The translations under genes and the position numbers were made by a program. The notes beneath the pieces are model-generated. The model was not told the origin of the DNA and searched no databases. It saw nothing but the letters and a program-made list of their open reading frames with translations. From the NCBI GenBank assembly GCA_030549495.1, contig JAUIRK010000941.1, positions 1 through 64,000 on the forward strand: DNA of 64,000 nt, given 5' to 3'. Positions 10,660 to 22,020 of the stretch are shown here, one piece after another. Each line of letters begins with the position of its first letter. The stretch's first letter is position 1. The stretch is from Nectonema munidae (taxonomy: Eukaryota > Nematomorpha > Nectonematoida > Nectonematidae).

Positions 10660-10992
10660 ATTCTTTCAAAAAGGCATCTTTCAGGTCTTGAGAGTCAATT
10701 TAAAAATTACTTCCCTGATGCTTCTGGTCCGAGAAGAGGAAATGAATGGATCATAAATCCATTTATCAATAAAACAAGTGACAACCTAACGAACCTTCAA
10801 GAAGATCAACTGCTTGAAATTTCTAATGATGGAAATATAAAAGATATATTTGAAGAGGAAAAAAATGTAGTAAAATTCTGGGCAAGTGCAAAGAGTCAAT
10901 ATCCAGCCCTCTCTGAAATTGCAATAAAAAAGTTCTCTTATTTCCCACATCGTTTCTCTGTGAATCAGGGTTTTCACATATGTGTGCTTTAA
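10660..10992 (+). pseudogene. hAT (ZBED5/SCAND3-like) transposase fragment
   Basis: From 10681 a 104-codon frame without ATG reads SGLESQFKNYFPDASGPRRG, then INPFINKTSDNL, QEDQLLEISNDGNIKDIF, FWASAKSQYPALSEIAIKKF and FPHRFSVNQGFH before a TAA at 10990. This is the C-terminal part of a hAT transposase, leading into the dimerisation region where families read TTYLCEQGFS. The Cys is replaced here and the frame ends. The upstream two-thirds of the protein is missing. Confidence 0.78.
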
Positions 10993-12640
10993 AAACAAAC
11001 AAAGGAGTAGACTTGATACCACAAATTACCTCAGACTATGTCTATCAACAATGGTTCCTGATTTTGATAAATTAATTGTAAGAAAACAACAACAAATATC
11101 ACATTAGTATATTTGATGTTGCATTTAAAGAAAATATTGTGATTGTTCTAATTTTATACATGGTTTGATTTAACCTTAAATAAAATTTTTAGGGCCTAGA
11201 GTTAATTTTTAAAAAATTTTGAACCCGTATGTAGTAAAGGTTGAAGATATATGCCTTAATCTGAGTTCATCGGTAGGCTTTCTCTTATTTATTGTAAGAT
11301 ACTTTTTAGCGTTTTGTTTCTGGGATATTTATTTTTATAATTTTGTATAGAATTTTTGCTTAAACGAATTTATACAAAAAAAACAGCCGATATAAAATAA
11401 TTTGATATAAAATATAAGTTTGCATACCGACAACAATGTACACACCAGGTAACATAAAAAATTCATTACTTAATTCAAGATTTTTAAGCAAGTAAATAAT
11501 GAGTCAATTAAATATATAATGCTAAATTTGATTAACTCTAGGCTTAGATGCTACTTCCATACTCAACTTGCCAGGTAAAAGCTCAAATAACAAATTTTAG
11601 AACTAAACGCAAATTTGATTGATACTTATAGGTATTTTCAAATTAAAACTGCAAAAATTGAGTCCATAAATGAAACTAGCATGGTTGATTTGGTATAAAA
11701 ACATATTTAATTGTAAAATTTGAATGAATGTTTTTGGAGACAATTTTCAGAAGTAAACCGCAAATTTGATTAATATTTATATGTATTTTCAAATTAGTAT
11801 AAAAACATATATTTTATGTAAAATTGTAAGGTATATTTTATTAGATATATTTTTGATCAATCAAAATTTTGATTGACATTTTCTAAAAAGTAGCCATGAT
11901 TATTGAAAAAATTAAATATAAAAGTGTTATGCGTTCCAAAATCCTAAATTATAAGGTTGAGTACAGATAATGTCAAAATTTTGCTGAAAAATTTTAATTT
12001 TTGATTTTGATTGACAGTTTTGGACATGAAGGGGTCATTCAACTACCATGAAAACGGTTTCAAAAGATGCAGCTAGCGATTTTAGGAAAAGTCACAAAAT
12101 TTGAAGGGATATGATTCAGCCAATTTTTTACAATTAATTTTTTAGTGAAGGGGGGGGGGCGTTTTACGCCCCGAGCACTAATAGGGTTAATGTCCTATCC
12201 AGTGAAATACACTCCTAAAATGGTATTAGAGGCAAAAAAAAGTCACGAATACAAACATCGTTTTATCTCCTTCAAATCCTAATCAAATGATACCAACGAT
12301 ACACAAATGTGCGTCATATCTTGCAAATCGAAATCACTTATTTGAAATCCACACATGATCGTATACTTCTTCATCCTGATTGCTTCACTTCTAATAAACC
12401 TTTGTTCTCTTTTTTTCTTTACATGCACTTTTCTATTTCCCTCCTTATTCTTTCTGTCTCTTGTTCAACATGTAGCATTAATTTTTCATCTCTCCCTCCA
12501 TAGAATTGACCCAAAATATCAACTATTGCTAAAAATTCGTTTCAGATACTATCTTATGATGATTCAAGCAATGCTTCAATAAAGGTTTGGAATGTATTGT
12601 TTTTTAACTTTAGAAGTTTAAGAATTTAGAAGTCTTTAAT
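10993..12640. other. AT-rich intergenic sequence upstream of POLH
   Basis: The sequence is mostly low-complexity. A G-run sits at 12148-12159. Sequence at about 12195-12235 resembles, in the same orientation, part of the minus-strand LINE near 51588-51613, so it is a probable short LINE scrap. A pyrimidine run followed by TTTAG at about 12601-12614, just before the POLH start, could be a 5'-UTR splice acceptor, but no upstream exon is visible. Confidence 0.45.
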
Positions 12641-12643
12641 CAA

Positions 12644-14419
12644 ATGGCAATGTCAAAGAATAAAGTCAGAAGTAATGGGAGAGTCATCGCTCTTTTAGAC
12701 ATGGATTGTTTTTATGTTCAAGTGATGCAAAGACTGAATCCTAAATACTGCGGTAAGCCCGTTATAGTTGTTCAGCACTCAACTGGTAAGCACGCAGGGA
12801 TTCTGGCCGTTTCCTATGAAGCTAGAATGTTTGGAATCATTAGAGGACGCACAACTCTTACAGAAGCCAAAATGAAATGCCCTACTTTAAAAGTTTTCTA
12901 CGTTCCTTCTATTGGCGAAAAAGGCGATTTAAGCATATTTCGCAGTTGTAGTGAAGAAGTGTTTGATGTTTTGATTGGCAGCTGTCATTTGCTGAACTCA
13001 GTGATAGAGAGGGCGAGCATTGATGAATGTTTCATAGATTTAACTGTTCCCGTTGAACGAATCATGAACAGTGCGTTTGATGAAGGGTACTTCAATTCTC
13101 ATTTTATGAAATCTCTGATCTCTGACTGTGAACTAAATGTGAAAGAGGCCCGTCTAGTTTTTCTCGCAAACAGTTTGGATCAGCCCTTTCTTTTAACTGA
13201 GTATGCAGAGAAGCTTTTCATCTCTTCCTCCACCAAGATGAATTCGTGTCAGTTTCGCTTTCTCTCGTTGTTGATAGCAAGTGATATTATGCACAATGTT
13301 TTACGAGACCTCTTCCTTAAAACTAGTTTGACCGCATCATGCGGTGTTGCATGTAATAAAACTTTGGCTAAGTTGGTCAGTTCTTTGAACAAGCCCAATA
13401 AACTCACTGTTCTCTTGCCCGAAGGAATAGATCCTCTTCTCGAAAGAACCCAAGTTTCCTCAATAAGAGGTTTAGGTGGCAAGCTTGGATCAGATCTTTG
13501 TAAACGCTTTAAAATTAAAATGATACCACAAGTGCTACAGATCGATTTTATTTCGCTACGTGATGCATATGACAAAAAAACAGTTGACTGGCTTTTGCAA
13601 ATTGGAGAAGGAATAGATTTAGAGCCAGTAAAAAGTAAATCACTCGTTAAAAGTATTTCAACAGGAAAAAATTTTGTTGGAAAATCTGTCATAACTTCGA
13701 AAGAAACTTTGATGCACTGGGTTGATATCTTAAGTCAAGATTTAGTCAAAAGATCAAAAGAGGATTCTAAAAAAAACAATCGCAAAGCAAGAACTCTTGT
13801 TATTTCATTATCTTTTTGCAAAAAGAAAAAAGTTGATGCAATTGATGATGAAAGTGGAAAAAGATGTAGACAGCCAGCGTGTCTTTCCCTTCAAACCAAC
13901 TTTCCTGACTTGTCAAAGAGTTTCAGGACACAATACATTTCCCAATTGGCCTACAACTCCGCCATTAAACTCTGCTCTAAAAGTCATCAAAGCTTAAGTA
14001 TAGGTAATATAACATTGACCTTGAAACATTTCGAAATGCAAACGAGCGAGATGTCACAGAGTTGTGGCAACACTTTCATTGGGTCAGCAACCATTAGTTC
14101 AGGCCCATCAACTTCTACTTCATTGAGAGCAAACAAAAGTGATTTAGAGCGCGTGCATGAAGCAAGTGCATATGTCCAAGCTTTTAAAAGTTTGTTTAGC
14201 AACATAAATCCAGAAAAAACCTCCACCTGCCACAATGAATCCTATGCTCAAATCAAGAATAAAAGACCTCATGCTCCACTCCATCCACTGTCAAGTGATG
14301 ATTTTATGCAGACCTATTTTAGCCAAAAAGCTCAAAATGGTGCTAAGTCTACCTCCTCAATCACCTTTCAATCAAATTCTAGAAAAAAGCAGACTAAAAT
14401 TTCATCATATTTTAAATAA
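12644..14419 (+). CDS. POLH: DNA polymerase eta (Y-family translesion polymerase)
   Basis: The 591-residue protein would copy past UV dimers at stalled nuclear forks. The catalytic core is complete: VIALLDMDCFYVQV with metal-binding Asp19, VIERASIDECFIDL with Asp127/Glu128, SYEAR (Tyr58, Arg61) and FGIIR (Arg67), which match the eta fingers, and Gln44 at the place of the eta-specific Gln38. CGVACNKTLAKL and LNKPN follow, then IRGLGGKLG of the thumb and a little-finger domain at about residues 340-480. The last residues, QTKISSYF (583-590), form a PIP box for PCNA. I see no C2H2 ubiquitin-binding finger, so the tail is simpler than in human POLH. The gene has no intron, unlike vertebrate POLH. 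ATG codons at residues 1 and 3 both fit. Eta is favoured over iota or kappa by the VIERASIDE block. Confidence 0.95.
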   Translation: MAMSKNKVRSNGRVIALLDMDCFYVQVMQRLNPKYCGKPVIVVQHSTGKHAGILAVSYEARMFGIIRGRTTLTEAKMKCPTLKVFYVPSIGEKGDLSIFRSCSEEVFDVLIGSCHLLNSVIERASIDECFIDLTVPVERIMNSAFDEGYFNSHFMKSLISDCELNVKEARLVFLANSLDQPFLLTEYAEKLFISSSTKMNSCQFRFLSLLIASDIMHNVLRDLFLKTSLTASCGVACNKTLAKLVSSLNKPNKLTVLLPEGIDPLLERTQVSSIRGLGGKLGSDLCKRFKIKMIPQVLQIDFISLRDAYDKKTVDWLLQIGEGIDLEPVKSKSLVKSISTGKNFVGKSVITSKETLMHWVDILSQDLVKRSKEDSKKNNRKARTLVISLSFCKKKKVDAIDDESGKRCRQPACLSLQTNFPDLSKSFRTQYISQLAYNSAIKLCSKSHQSLSIGNITLTLKHFEMQTSEMSQSCGNTFIGSATISSGPSTSTSLRANKSDLERVHEASAYVQAFKSLFSNINPEKTSTCHNESYAQIKNKRPHAPLHPLSSDDFMQTYFSQKAQNGAKSTSSITFQSNSRKKQTKISSYFK

Positions 14420-14427
14420 GTCTTTAT

Positions 14428-14433
14428 AATAAA
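14428..14433 (+). terminator. Polyadenylation signal of POLH
   Basis: AATAAA lies 9 bp after the POLH stop codon, followed by a T-rich stretch. The 3' UTR would be very short. Confidence 0.6.
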
Positions 14434-14554
14434 TATTTTTATCATAATTAATGGAGTCTTTCAGCTCCTAAAATTTTCATAGAAGTACGTGTATATTAAA
14501 AAATTTGAAATTTTAAAAGAATAAATCAACATATAGGCATTATTTTGTGGTACT

Positions 14555-16110
14555 CGGACATTTAGCCGAAAGACAATTGGCCGACAGACATCTGACCGAA
14601 TGGACATTTAGCCGACGTACATTTGACCGAACAGACATTTCACCGAACGGACATTTGACAGAACAGAGGATTGACCGAACATAACAGACAATTGATCTTT
14701 CGGCCAAATGGCCGGACACGCTAAAGAGGCGTATGTTATCTTACGCTATTTATAACACAATTTTGTATATCCTTACGTGCCACCAATGAAATGTATTCGT
14801 CTACAGAGCACAAGTTTCACGCTTACAACTGCATTTGGAACTTCGTTCATCGAGTAGTAAGCATCTATGTAATCAATCACTCTTGCTCACTCAGGACTAA
14901 TTTGCTATATTTTTGTAGGTTATAAGTGTCTAACTAATTACTGACCCACAAAAAACTGTCCCACAATATTCCATTTTATGGTTGGATTTGAAAATATGCT
15001 ATACTATACTAACATCGACTCTAAAACTAACAATATACTAACTATGGTAAACCTAACTCTAAAACTAACAATATTCTAACTATGCTAAATCTAACTTTAA
15101 AACTAACATTCTAACTATACTAACACTAACAATATTCTAACTATTATTCTAACTATGCTAACACAAACGTTAAAACAATATTCTAACTATACTAACACCA
15201 ACTCGAAGACTAACAAACAATATTCTAACTATACTAAAACTAACTCTAACAATATTCTAACTATACTAACACTAACAATATACTAACTATGCTAACACTA
15301 ACGTTAAAAATAACAATATTCTAACTGTACTAACACCAACTCTAAGACTAACAATATTCTAACTATACTAAAACTAACTCTAACAATATTCTAACTATAC
15401 TAACACTAACAATATACTAACTATGCTAACACTAACGTTAAAAATAACAATATTCTAACTGTACTAACGCCAACTCTAAGACTAACAATATTCTAACTAT
15501 ACTAAAACTAACTCTAACAATATTCTAACTATACTAACACTAACAATATACTAACTATGCTAACACTAACGTTAAAACTAACAATATTCTAACTGTACTA
15601 ACACCAACTCTAAGACTAACAATATTCTAACTATACTAAAACTAACTCTAACAATATTCTAACTATACTAACACTAACAATATACTAACTATGCTAACAC
15701 TAACGTTAAAACTAACAATATTCTAACTGTACTAACACCAACTCTAAGACTAACAATATTCTAACTATACTAAAACTAACTCTAACAATATTCTAACTAT
15801 ACTAACACTAACAATATACTAACTATGCTAACACTAACGTTAAAACTAACATTATTCTAACTGTACTAACACCAACTCTAAGACCAACAATATTCTAACT
15901 ATACTAAAACTAACTCTAACAATATTTTAACTATACTAAATGTTTATTCTAAATTCTAAAATCTATTCAAAATGTTTATTCGATCAAATGTCTGTTCGGC
16001 CAAATGTCCGTTTGGTGAAATGTCGGTTCCGTCAAATGTCTGTTCGGCCAAATGTACGTCGGCTAAATGTCCATTCGGTCAGATGTCTGTCGGCCAAATG
16101 TTCGGACACG
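14555..16110. mobile_element. Non-autonomous TIR element with tandem-phrase ends and a satellite core
   Basis: Inverted repeats of about 150 bp bound the element, at about 14555-14712 and 15957-16110. Each is a chain of 14-16 bp phrases of the form GACATTTGGCCGAACG with variations. Read in reverse, the right arm matches the left phrase by phrase (CAGACATCTGACCGAATG, then GACATTTAGCCGACGTAC). Flanks TTATTTTGTGGTA on the left and TTATTTGGTA on the right may be a decayed target duplication. There is no transposase. The core is a 134-bp minisatellite plus about 280 bp of ordinary AT-rich DNA. The superfamily is uncertain. Confidence 0.75.
14998..15945 (+). repeat. 134-bp minisatellite built from CTAAC phrases
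   Basis: The landmark GCTAACACTAACGTTAAA recurs at 15291, 15425, 15559, 15693 and 15827, exactly 134 bp apart each time. Each unit is itself made of diverged 15-20 bp sub-units such as AATATTCTAACTATACTAAC. Copies are nearly identical in the middle and more degenerate toward 15000, as expected from unequal exchange. C occurs mainly in ACTAAC/TCTAAC and G is scarce on this strand. Confidence 0.93.
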
Positions 16111-16849
16111 TTATTTGGTAGTTTGCTTTCTTCATTTACTGTGACTAGAGGATTCATAAGATCGGTTATCTTGTCGCCAACAACTTTTACGTATCCTTTC
16201 TTTGTATACACTAAAACACAAGGACTGTTGAGATGTGCCTGAACTGAATTTTTAGAACTTATATCTTATATAATAAATTTTTAATAATTGGGTTTTTGCA
16301 ACATGGTAAATCAAGAATGCCCATGGTTATATTGCCCAAGCTTAATTCAAAAGTTTTCGTAGAAACGGTTGTGAACCATGTGGTATTTATAGACGCATCT
16401 AGGTCTTCAATAAGCATTTTAGTATAGCATCAGGTTAGGGTAAGTAATTACCTCAGAAAAGTTATGTAATTTGGATGTGTTTTTTATTTATTTTTCTCAA
16501 TAAAACATTTTTTCATTTTTTAGGAAGAAGAAATGGAACAACTGAAAATTAATGAATGGTTTTTTCATTCAATTTTTTTATTGTTAATTTATATCTTTAC
16601 CCCCTTTCTACATATAATTTGGAGATGGTGCACATCTATTTGAAGGGAGAAAGTTTGGTTATACACGTTGCTATTTATAAGTCCTAATTCATTGTTGACG
16701 TTAAGCTTAATAGGGCGGGTGTTAAAGTTTACATTGAGCTTAAAAGAATAGACACTAGAGGAGTAGGAATTCATAAAAATTTGTTCTCCTTTTTGGAAGA
16801 CGCTTGAAAGTCCGCCCCTCCAATAATTTCAAGGATGTGCTCCCCTGAA
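16111..16849. other. Unassigned sequence, probably part of a hAT relic
   Basis: No open frame carries a motif. The right edge reads, in reverse, CAGGGGAGCACATCC, resembling the hAT terminal sequences at 21368 and 31432, so some of this may be the inside of a hAT derivative. Confidence 0.4.
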
Positions 16850-17230
16850 TCAATCATATTTTTTTCATATAAACATGTGTCAGGGTGTCCACTAGACTCT
16901 TTTCCTTCAGACTACATTCACTCATATAAAACTTTCCAACCTTTTTTTCAGTTATCTCTATCAATCATATATCCTTTTATCAATTCCTATAATGTGCCTG
17001 ATAGACTACTTCATTTTCAAATGAAAAGCCTATTCGCCCCCAACAATTTTGGGTTTTTTTAAAACTAGTGTGTATATGCGATATGCAAATTTAAATAAAA
17101 TATTTACGCTGGAAGTATAGTATTTAAATTTCATCAATTTTGTAAAAAAAATATAAAGTAGTCTTATAAATTTGGGTATGTGCTGAATAAACTATTTTAA
17201 AGGATTGCTTGAACCATATTTCCAGACTAG
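16850..17230 (-). repeat. Dispersed repeat U, copy 1 (partner 31480-31672 plus 34461-34712)
   Basis: In reverse orientation this runs from AAGCAATCCTTTAAAATAG through CATATCGCATATACACACTAG to GTGATTGATTCAGGGG. The partner copy carries the same order but is split by a 2.8-kb insertion. This copy therefore shows the uninterrupted target site. It is not coding. Confidence 0.85.
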
Positions 17231-17394
17231 TAATTTTGAAAAACTATCAGACAACTAATGGCTTCGAAAACTTGCCTAAGGTAGGTTTATAACTGTGATT
17301 GATTTCATGGACAAACTGAGATCGTTTATAATTAAGCTTAAACTTTGGAAAGGATTCAAAATAGAAATTTACTATCTTTGAACATCTTAGCCAA

Positions 17395-18097
17395 ATGTTT
17401 GATAAAAGAGAATATAAAGAAAAACTAGAAATTCTGAAGCTTGTTAAATCCCATTTAGCCGCTTTACAGATTGAGCTTCATGCTTATTTTCCAGAACGAA
17501 ATGAGATTGAATCGAAATTGATTAGAGATCCTTTTAGCATGGATGTTAATCTTCTCTCAGAAGATATGCAAGAAGAATTTTTAGAGTTGGTAAACGAATC
17601 TACTGCAAAAGATGCGTTTGAAACACATTCTCTCAAAACATTCTGGTCTAAGATGTGTGATATCTACCCCTTTATATCTAAAGTAGTTTTGAAATCCTTG
17701 CTAATGTTTCCAAGTACGTGAGCAAGGTTTTTCTGCGCTTTTAAATATCAACAACAAACATAGATCAAGGTTAAATGTGGAGCATGACTTACGAATTTGT
17801 TTATCCTAAATGTACCAAGGATAGAACATATTATTTCCATTTACATCCTTCACACTGAATGATGTTTGAAAAATCAAAAAATACTATTTTTCCTTTGTGT
17901 TTTCAAGTTTTAATTTATTTTTTATTAGTTTTTGAATAAAGCCATTTGAGTTAAAGTAGTTTGATTGTTTTACATTCGAAAATATTTCACTGAATGATTT
18001 ACACTAAAAATCATCATATTTTCGATATCAGAATGGTGGGGCTTCGTGTGAAAAATTTTTAAGCCAAGGGTATCTTAGGTCAAAAAGTTTGAGAATC
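17395..18097 (+). pseudogene. hAT (ZBED-like) transposase 3' part with right terminal repeat
   Basis: The frame 17395-17721 reads KLIRDPFSMDV, then LSEDMQEEFLELVNESTAKD, FWSKMCDIYPFISKVVLKSL and FPST, the C-terminal block of ZBED5/SCAND3-type hAT transposases. The dimerisation motif continues in another frame as EQGFSALLNINNKHRSRLNV then EHDLRICLS, so one frameshift separates them at about 17715. Downstream, AAGTTTGAGAATCCCTG ending at 18097 is the right terminal repeat expected for this group (CAGGGATTCTCAAACTT in reverse). The 5' half and left terminus are not recognisable. Confidence 0.8.
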
Positions 18098-20980
18098 CCT
18101 GTTCTAGAGTGACCAGAAATGTAGAAACTTTTTGTTTTTTCCTTGCATAAATTAATGTCTGCTATAAGATGTAATCAAAAATAACTTCTGTGAAAAATAA
18201 ACTCCATATTTCAAAACAAGAGTATTCAGACAAATGTATTTTTGACCGTCAAGTTTTTTTAGACAGAAAATTTGGTTTATTTAAATAAAAATCGATGAGA
18301 CCTGCATGTAGGCATAGTTGTTTTAACGACTTTAAAAATATCAACAAAAAAGTGAGATTCATCTTTGTTTAAAATATATTATTAAAATGGTGTACAAGAT
18401 CTACACACGTAATAGACTTCTTTTATTGACATTCTTATGATTTTTTAAGTTCCCATGTAAAACATGTTTTATCATTGACAATGAAGAAATATATTTTTGA
18501 TTAGTCAATCATAAATGCCAAACATATGCAACACAATTTAGAGAAAACTTTATCATTGCTTCACCCCTTTTTCTAATTGTCATCTTTCATTTTTCTCTTT
18601 ATTTTTGATAAAATATTTTTTTTTAAAATGAATTTCTTTCAAAAATCCATGTGCTATTAAATCCTTGTCAAAAGAGGAATGATGTTCTTTTTGAGTTGAA
18701 AAATTAAGGGTCAAACCAAGACGAAAATGAAAATTTGAGACTCATTGAGAGTAAAAAAGTTCTGTAAAAAAAAGTAAAAATTTTTTTTGTAAAAAAGTTC
18801 TGTAAAAAATTTGAAGACAAAGAAGGAAACAAGAAAACATTCGTAGAAACTTATGAATGTGATTGGAAAAGGAGGATGAAAATATAAAATGAAGTTGCAA
18901 TCCAAAACGCCAGCTTCTGGTTTAAAAAATATTCTCACTCATCTATGTAAAATTTGGTCTTAAATAACTACTGAAAAATACTTTTTGAAATTTTTACAAT
19001 GAAGAAATATTCTATCATATGTGTCAAATTTTGATCAAGATGAAGCGTCCTAGAATAATAATTAGAGCTGGTGTTGATATAGAAAATATTAGTAAATTAC
19101 AAGAACTGTAGGCTGTCACAGATATTTATCTTATCTACCGTGCTACCATGAGTTTATTGAGTTTTAGTTATTTTTTCTGCTTTTTGAGATTCAATAACTT
19201 CGGTAAATCGCAAGCAATGAATTGAGTTGAATCAATTTGCTGCAGATAAAGAGTTATAGTTAATATTTCTAAACAAATTTGTGTTTTATCTTTCAGAAAA
19301 CTCAATCACCGTGGAGGAATACATTACTTGTAAATATAGTATTAAGATTTTCTGGATATGTGAATCCTAAACCGGTTATGTTCTGAGAATGGAAGTATTC
19401 CTTTTGATAAAATTGGAAAAAAGTGTTGTTTTTAAATTCATAAAATTTTTTTAAAAATGATTGGAGTATAATAACCGACCTTTATTTCACTTTGTATGGT
19501 CTCGCTTTACAATTACTGAGAGAAAACTAAGCACTTTTGAGAATTATGAACAAAACAAGAAAATAAATCTTAGACAATTTGAAATGAAAATCTCCTATAT
19601 TTACATTTAAAAAAATTTTTATTTTTTTATTTCAACTCTATGTTTTTCTTAATAAATTATATTGACACTTAAAAAGCTAACATTATTTTGGATTATAACA
19701 AAAATAATGGAAGAGTTTAATGATTTCAATTACAATATAATGCATATTTCTTTGCACAACGTTTTTTTGAAGTAATAAATGAATATAATTTGGATTGACT
19801 TACCAAATATCACGCTCTCAAAAGGTATAACAACTCAAATAAGTGTACGATTATTGTCTTGACTTGAAAATTATTTTGAATTCTATTTCTTAATTTTTTT
19901 CATAATAAAGTATTTTTAAGTCTGTTATAAATTTAATTAGTAAAATTCAAATCCGTTTCTTGAAAAGTATTCTTTTATTGGCCTCAAACACCCTTGAAAA
20001 TACTTGTATACCCGTAACCTACCATGTTGCAAAATTCACTAACATCTTGGAGGGAATCTAACCTTTTGCTCATTGTGGAAACAGTGAATTTTAAGCGACT
20101 TAGTTGTATGCTACACGATACACATTGAAAGACAAATTCTCGACGTTTACTTTTCGAAGGCGCGTGGTATGAATGGGAGGCTGTAGTTTGAAGATACACA
20201 CACGATAAAGCAAAATTATATTACAAGTGTAATATTCAGTATATATATAAAGCAAGTGAATGAAGAATGATCGCAAATCGCATAGAATCTTAAAACACAT
20301 TTCCTTTTGTCTTTAAAATATATTTCTCTGGGCCAATTTGAAATATTCCAGGTGGAAGGGGGAGGGGGTGCTCGTAACCAAAAATTGTATAGGTAGCGCT
20401 GGCTCTAAAACGACTAGCTAGTTGCTACATACTCAGTATACACCCGTTTAACATACGCACGTTATAATGCAGAGCAGATATTAATATTGTATTTCGATAG
20501 GCGTTTTCAATAATTAAGGCGAGGATATATAAGTATACAGTGAGTTTTAAATACATACAAACTGTATCATCAAGGATTTAAATACTTTTTGAAAAAAAAA
20601 CGAATTCTACTTCAAAACATATTTGTACCAAAGTTAGCGTTTGAAAAGTAGAATTTTTTTTATTCTTTTATAAATTTGAAAGTTATAATAATATTACAAT
20701 TGTAGTAAAATATTGTAAAGAACTAGTTTTACATAAGCATGCTGCTAAGAAGTCTGAAATGGTTCAATTCATGATAATCTTGTATGATTTCAAGAAAGAA
20801 GGCCCGCCCTTTTCATTTTGATGATATATTGTATGATTTCGCTAAACGCAAGGTTCGCAAAATAAAGTTACTTTGATCGTCATTTTGTGTTAATGAAAAA
20901 GTAATAAAACAAATCCTTTTCTTTTTTTCAAAATTTTATTTCCCACAATCTTTTTTCCTACCCACACAATCCTTTTTCAT
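18098..20980. other. Long AT-rich stretch without a recognised gene
   Basis: I see homopolymer-rich DNA with short frames. The minus-strand frames at 19984-20300 lack known motifs. A patch at 20334-20390 with AGGGGGAGGGGGTGC is G-rich and may be the end of another decayed hAT-like element. Confidence 0.5.
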
Positions 20981-21010
20981 AGGGCCCCGCGAACACTAGG
21001 GCAGGCCCTG
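20981..21010 (-). repeat. Probable hAT-type terminal repeat
   Basis: In reverse this reads CAGGGCCTGCCCTAG, then TGTTCGCGGGGCCC, a form common at hAT ends. It stands out as GC-rich in AT-rich DNA. The matching left end is not found. Confidence 0.35.
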
Positions 21011-21842
21011 ATAATATTAAAAAAGAAGCGTCTAATCTTTTCAAGCCAACAACAAGAATTTATTTGTAAGTATATAAATATATATTTATAAAATGTCATG
21101 AACGCCTGTTTTCAGGGATAATATCAATAATGTAGCAGAAAACAAGAGGCATCGTTTGAAATCAAGACAGACAATTTTAAGAAAAAGAGAAATTCTCCCA
21201 AACTCTATTAGTTTTAATATCCCAGAATGATATAAATTAAATGATAACAAATATCTTCTACAAGTGGATGAAAAAACTGATAGTGTCAGAATTTTAGTTT
21301 TCAGTGCTGAGGTATTGCACCATATAAACTCTGTTGAAGTAATAAATAAAGTTTAAGTAGATGCTACCAGAGGCGCACATCCTCAAAATTTGGAGGGATG
21401 GGCGAACTTTTTTATTTATAATTTTTAAATTTTATTATAAAGAATTTTTATCCAATGAACACACCACCATTATTACGCAACTTGCACTGTAAACTCTCAA
21501 TCCCACCACAACTGGACAGCTTTTTTATGAAGTCAAATTATCTTATTTGTAATTCTGATTGCATCAACCTTCTAGCTCAGAGATTTTCAAACTGGAGTCC
21601 ACGGTGCCGCGAAGAAGTTCCATGGGAATCGGGAAGGGGACACTGAGATCGTTTTTGCAAAATATTGAACCCATATTGGCTCATTTGCCAATAAGTCACA
21701 TTTAAAAAGAATAAATAAGTTAGTCTTTGAATTGAGTACTATTTTTTTCTTTTATTGCTTTTCAGATCTAATTTGTAAAGGTGTATTTTTCTTAATGGCT
21801 AATAGATTAAATATGACGACTCACAATTGAAATTTTGTTTTA

Positions 21843-22020
21843 GGGGTCGTTCACAATTGACGTCAACCTTTTTTTTGATAAATTTCAACCCCCTCCCCCC
21901 CCCCCCCCTCATGTCAACTTTTAGATATATCATCACTTAACAAAATTGACTTTTGTCAACTTTGGATACCCCCCCCCCCCCCCCCCCCCGTTTTAGTTGA
22001 CGTCAATTGTGAACGACCCC
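21843..22020. mobile_element. 178-bp MITE with perfect terminal repeats, TTA duplication
   Basis: The ends are GGGGTCGTTCACAATTGACG on the left and its exact complement on the right, continuing TCAAC for 25 bp in all. TTA lies at 21840-21842 and again at 22021-22023. A 3-bp TTA duplication and G-rich ends suit a PIF/Harbinger (Tourist-like) MITE. The interior holds two long C-runs (about 21891-21909 and 21969-21989). It lies within the hAT relic, so it is younger than that insertion. Confidence 0.8.

Noticed and set aside
12355-12582. Short hydrophobic plus-strand frames just upstream of POLH
   Set aside because: T-rich DNA gives Phe/Leu-rich frames by chance; no splice link or conservation is visible.
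13249-13692. Minus-strand frame of 147 codons within POLH
   Set aside because: It lies wholly opposite the POLH coding region and has no independent support.
14998-15945. Telomere repeat or CRISPR-like array
   Set aside because: The period is 134 bp with nested sub-units and no unique spacers, and the tract lies inside a TIR element.
16835-17062. Plus-strand frame of 75 codons
   Set aside because: It falls in the non-coding dispersed repeat U, and the other copy does not keep the frame.
19984-20300. Minus-strand frames with a plausible CTACAG acceptor
   Set aside because: The reading frames on either side of the acceptor do not continue into a recognisable domain, and no donor or partner exon is seen.
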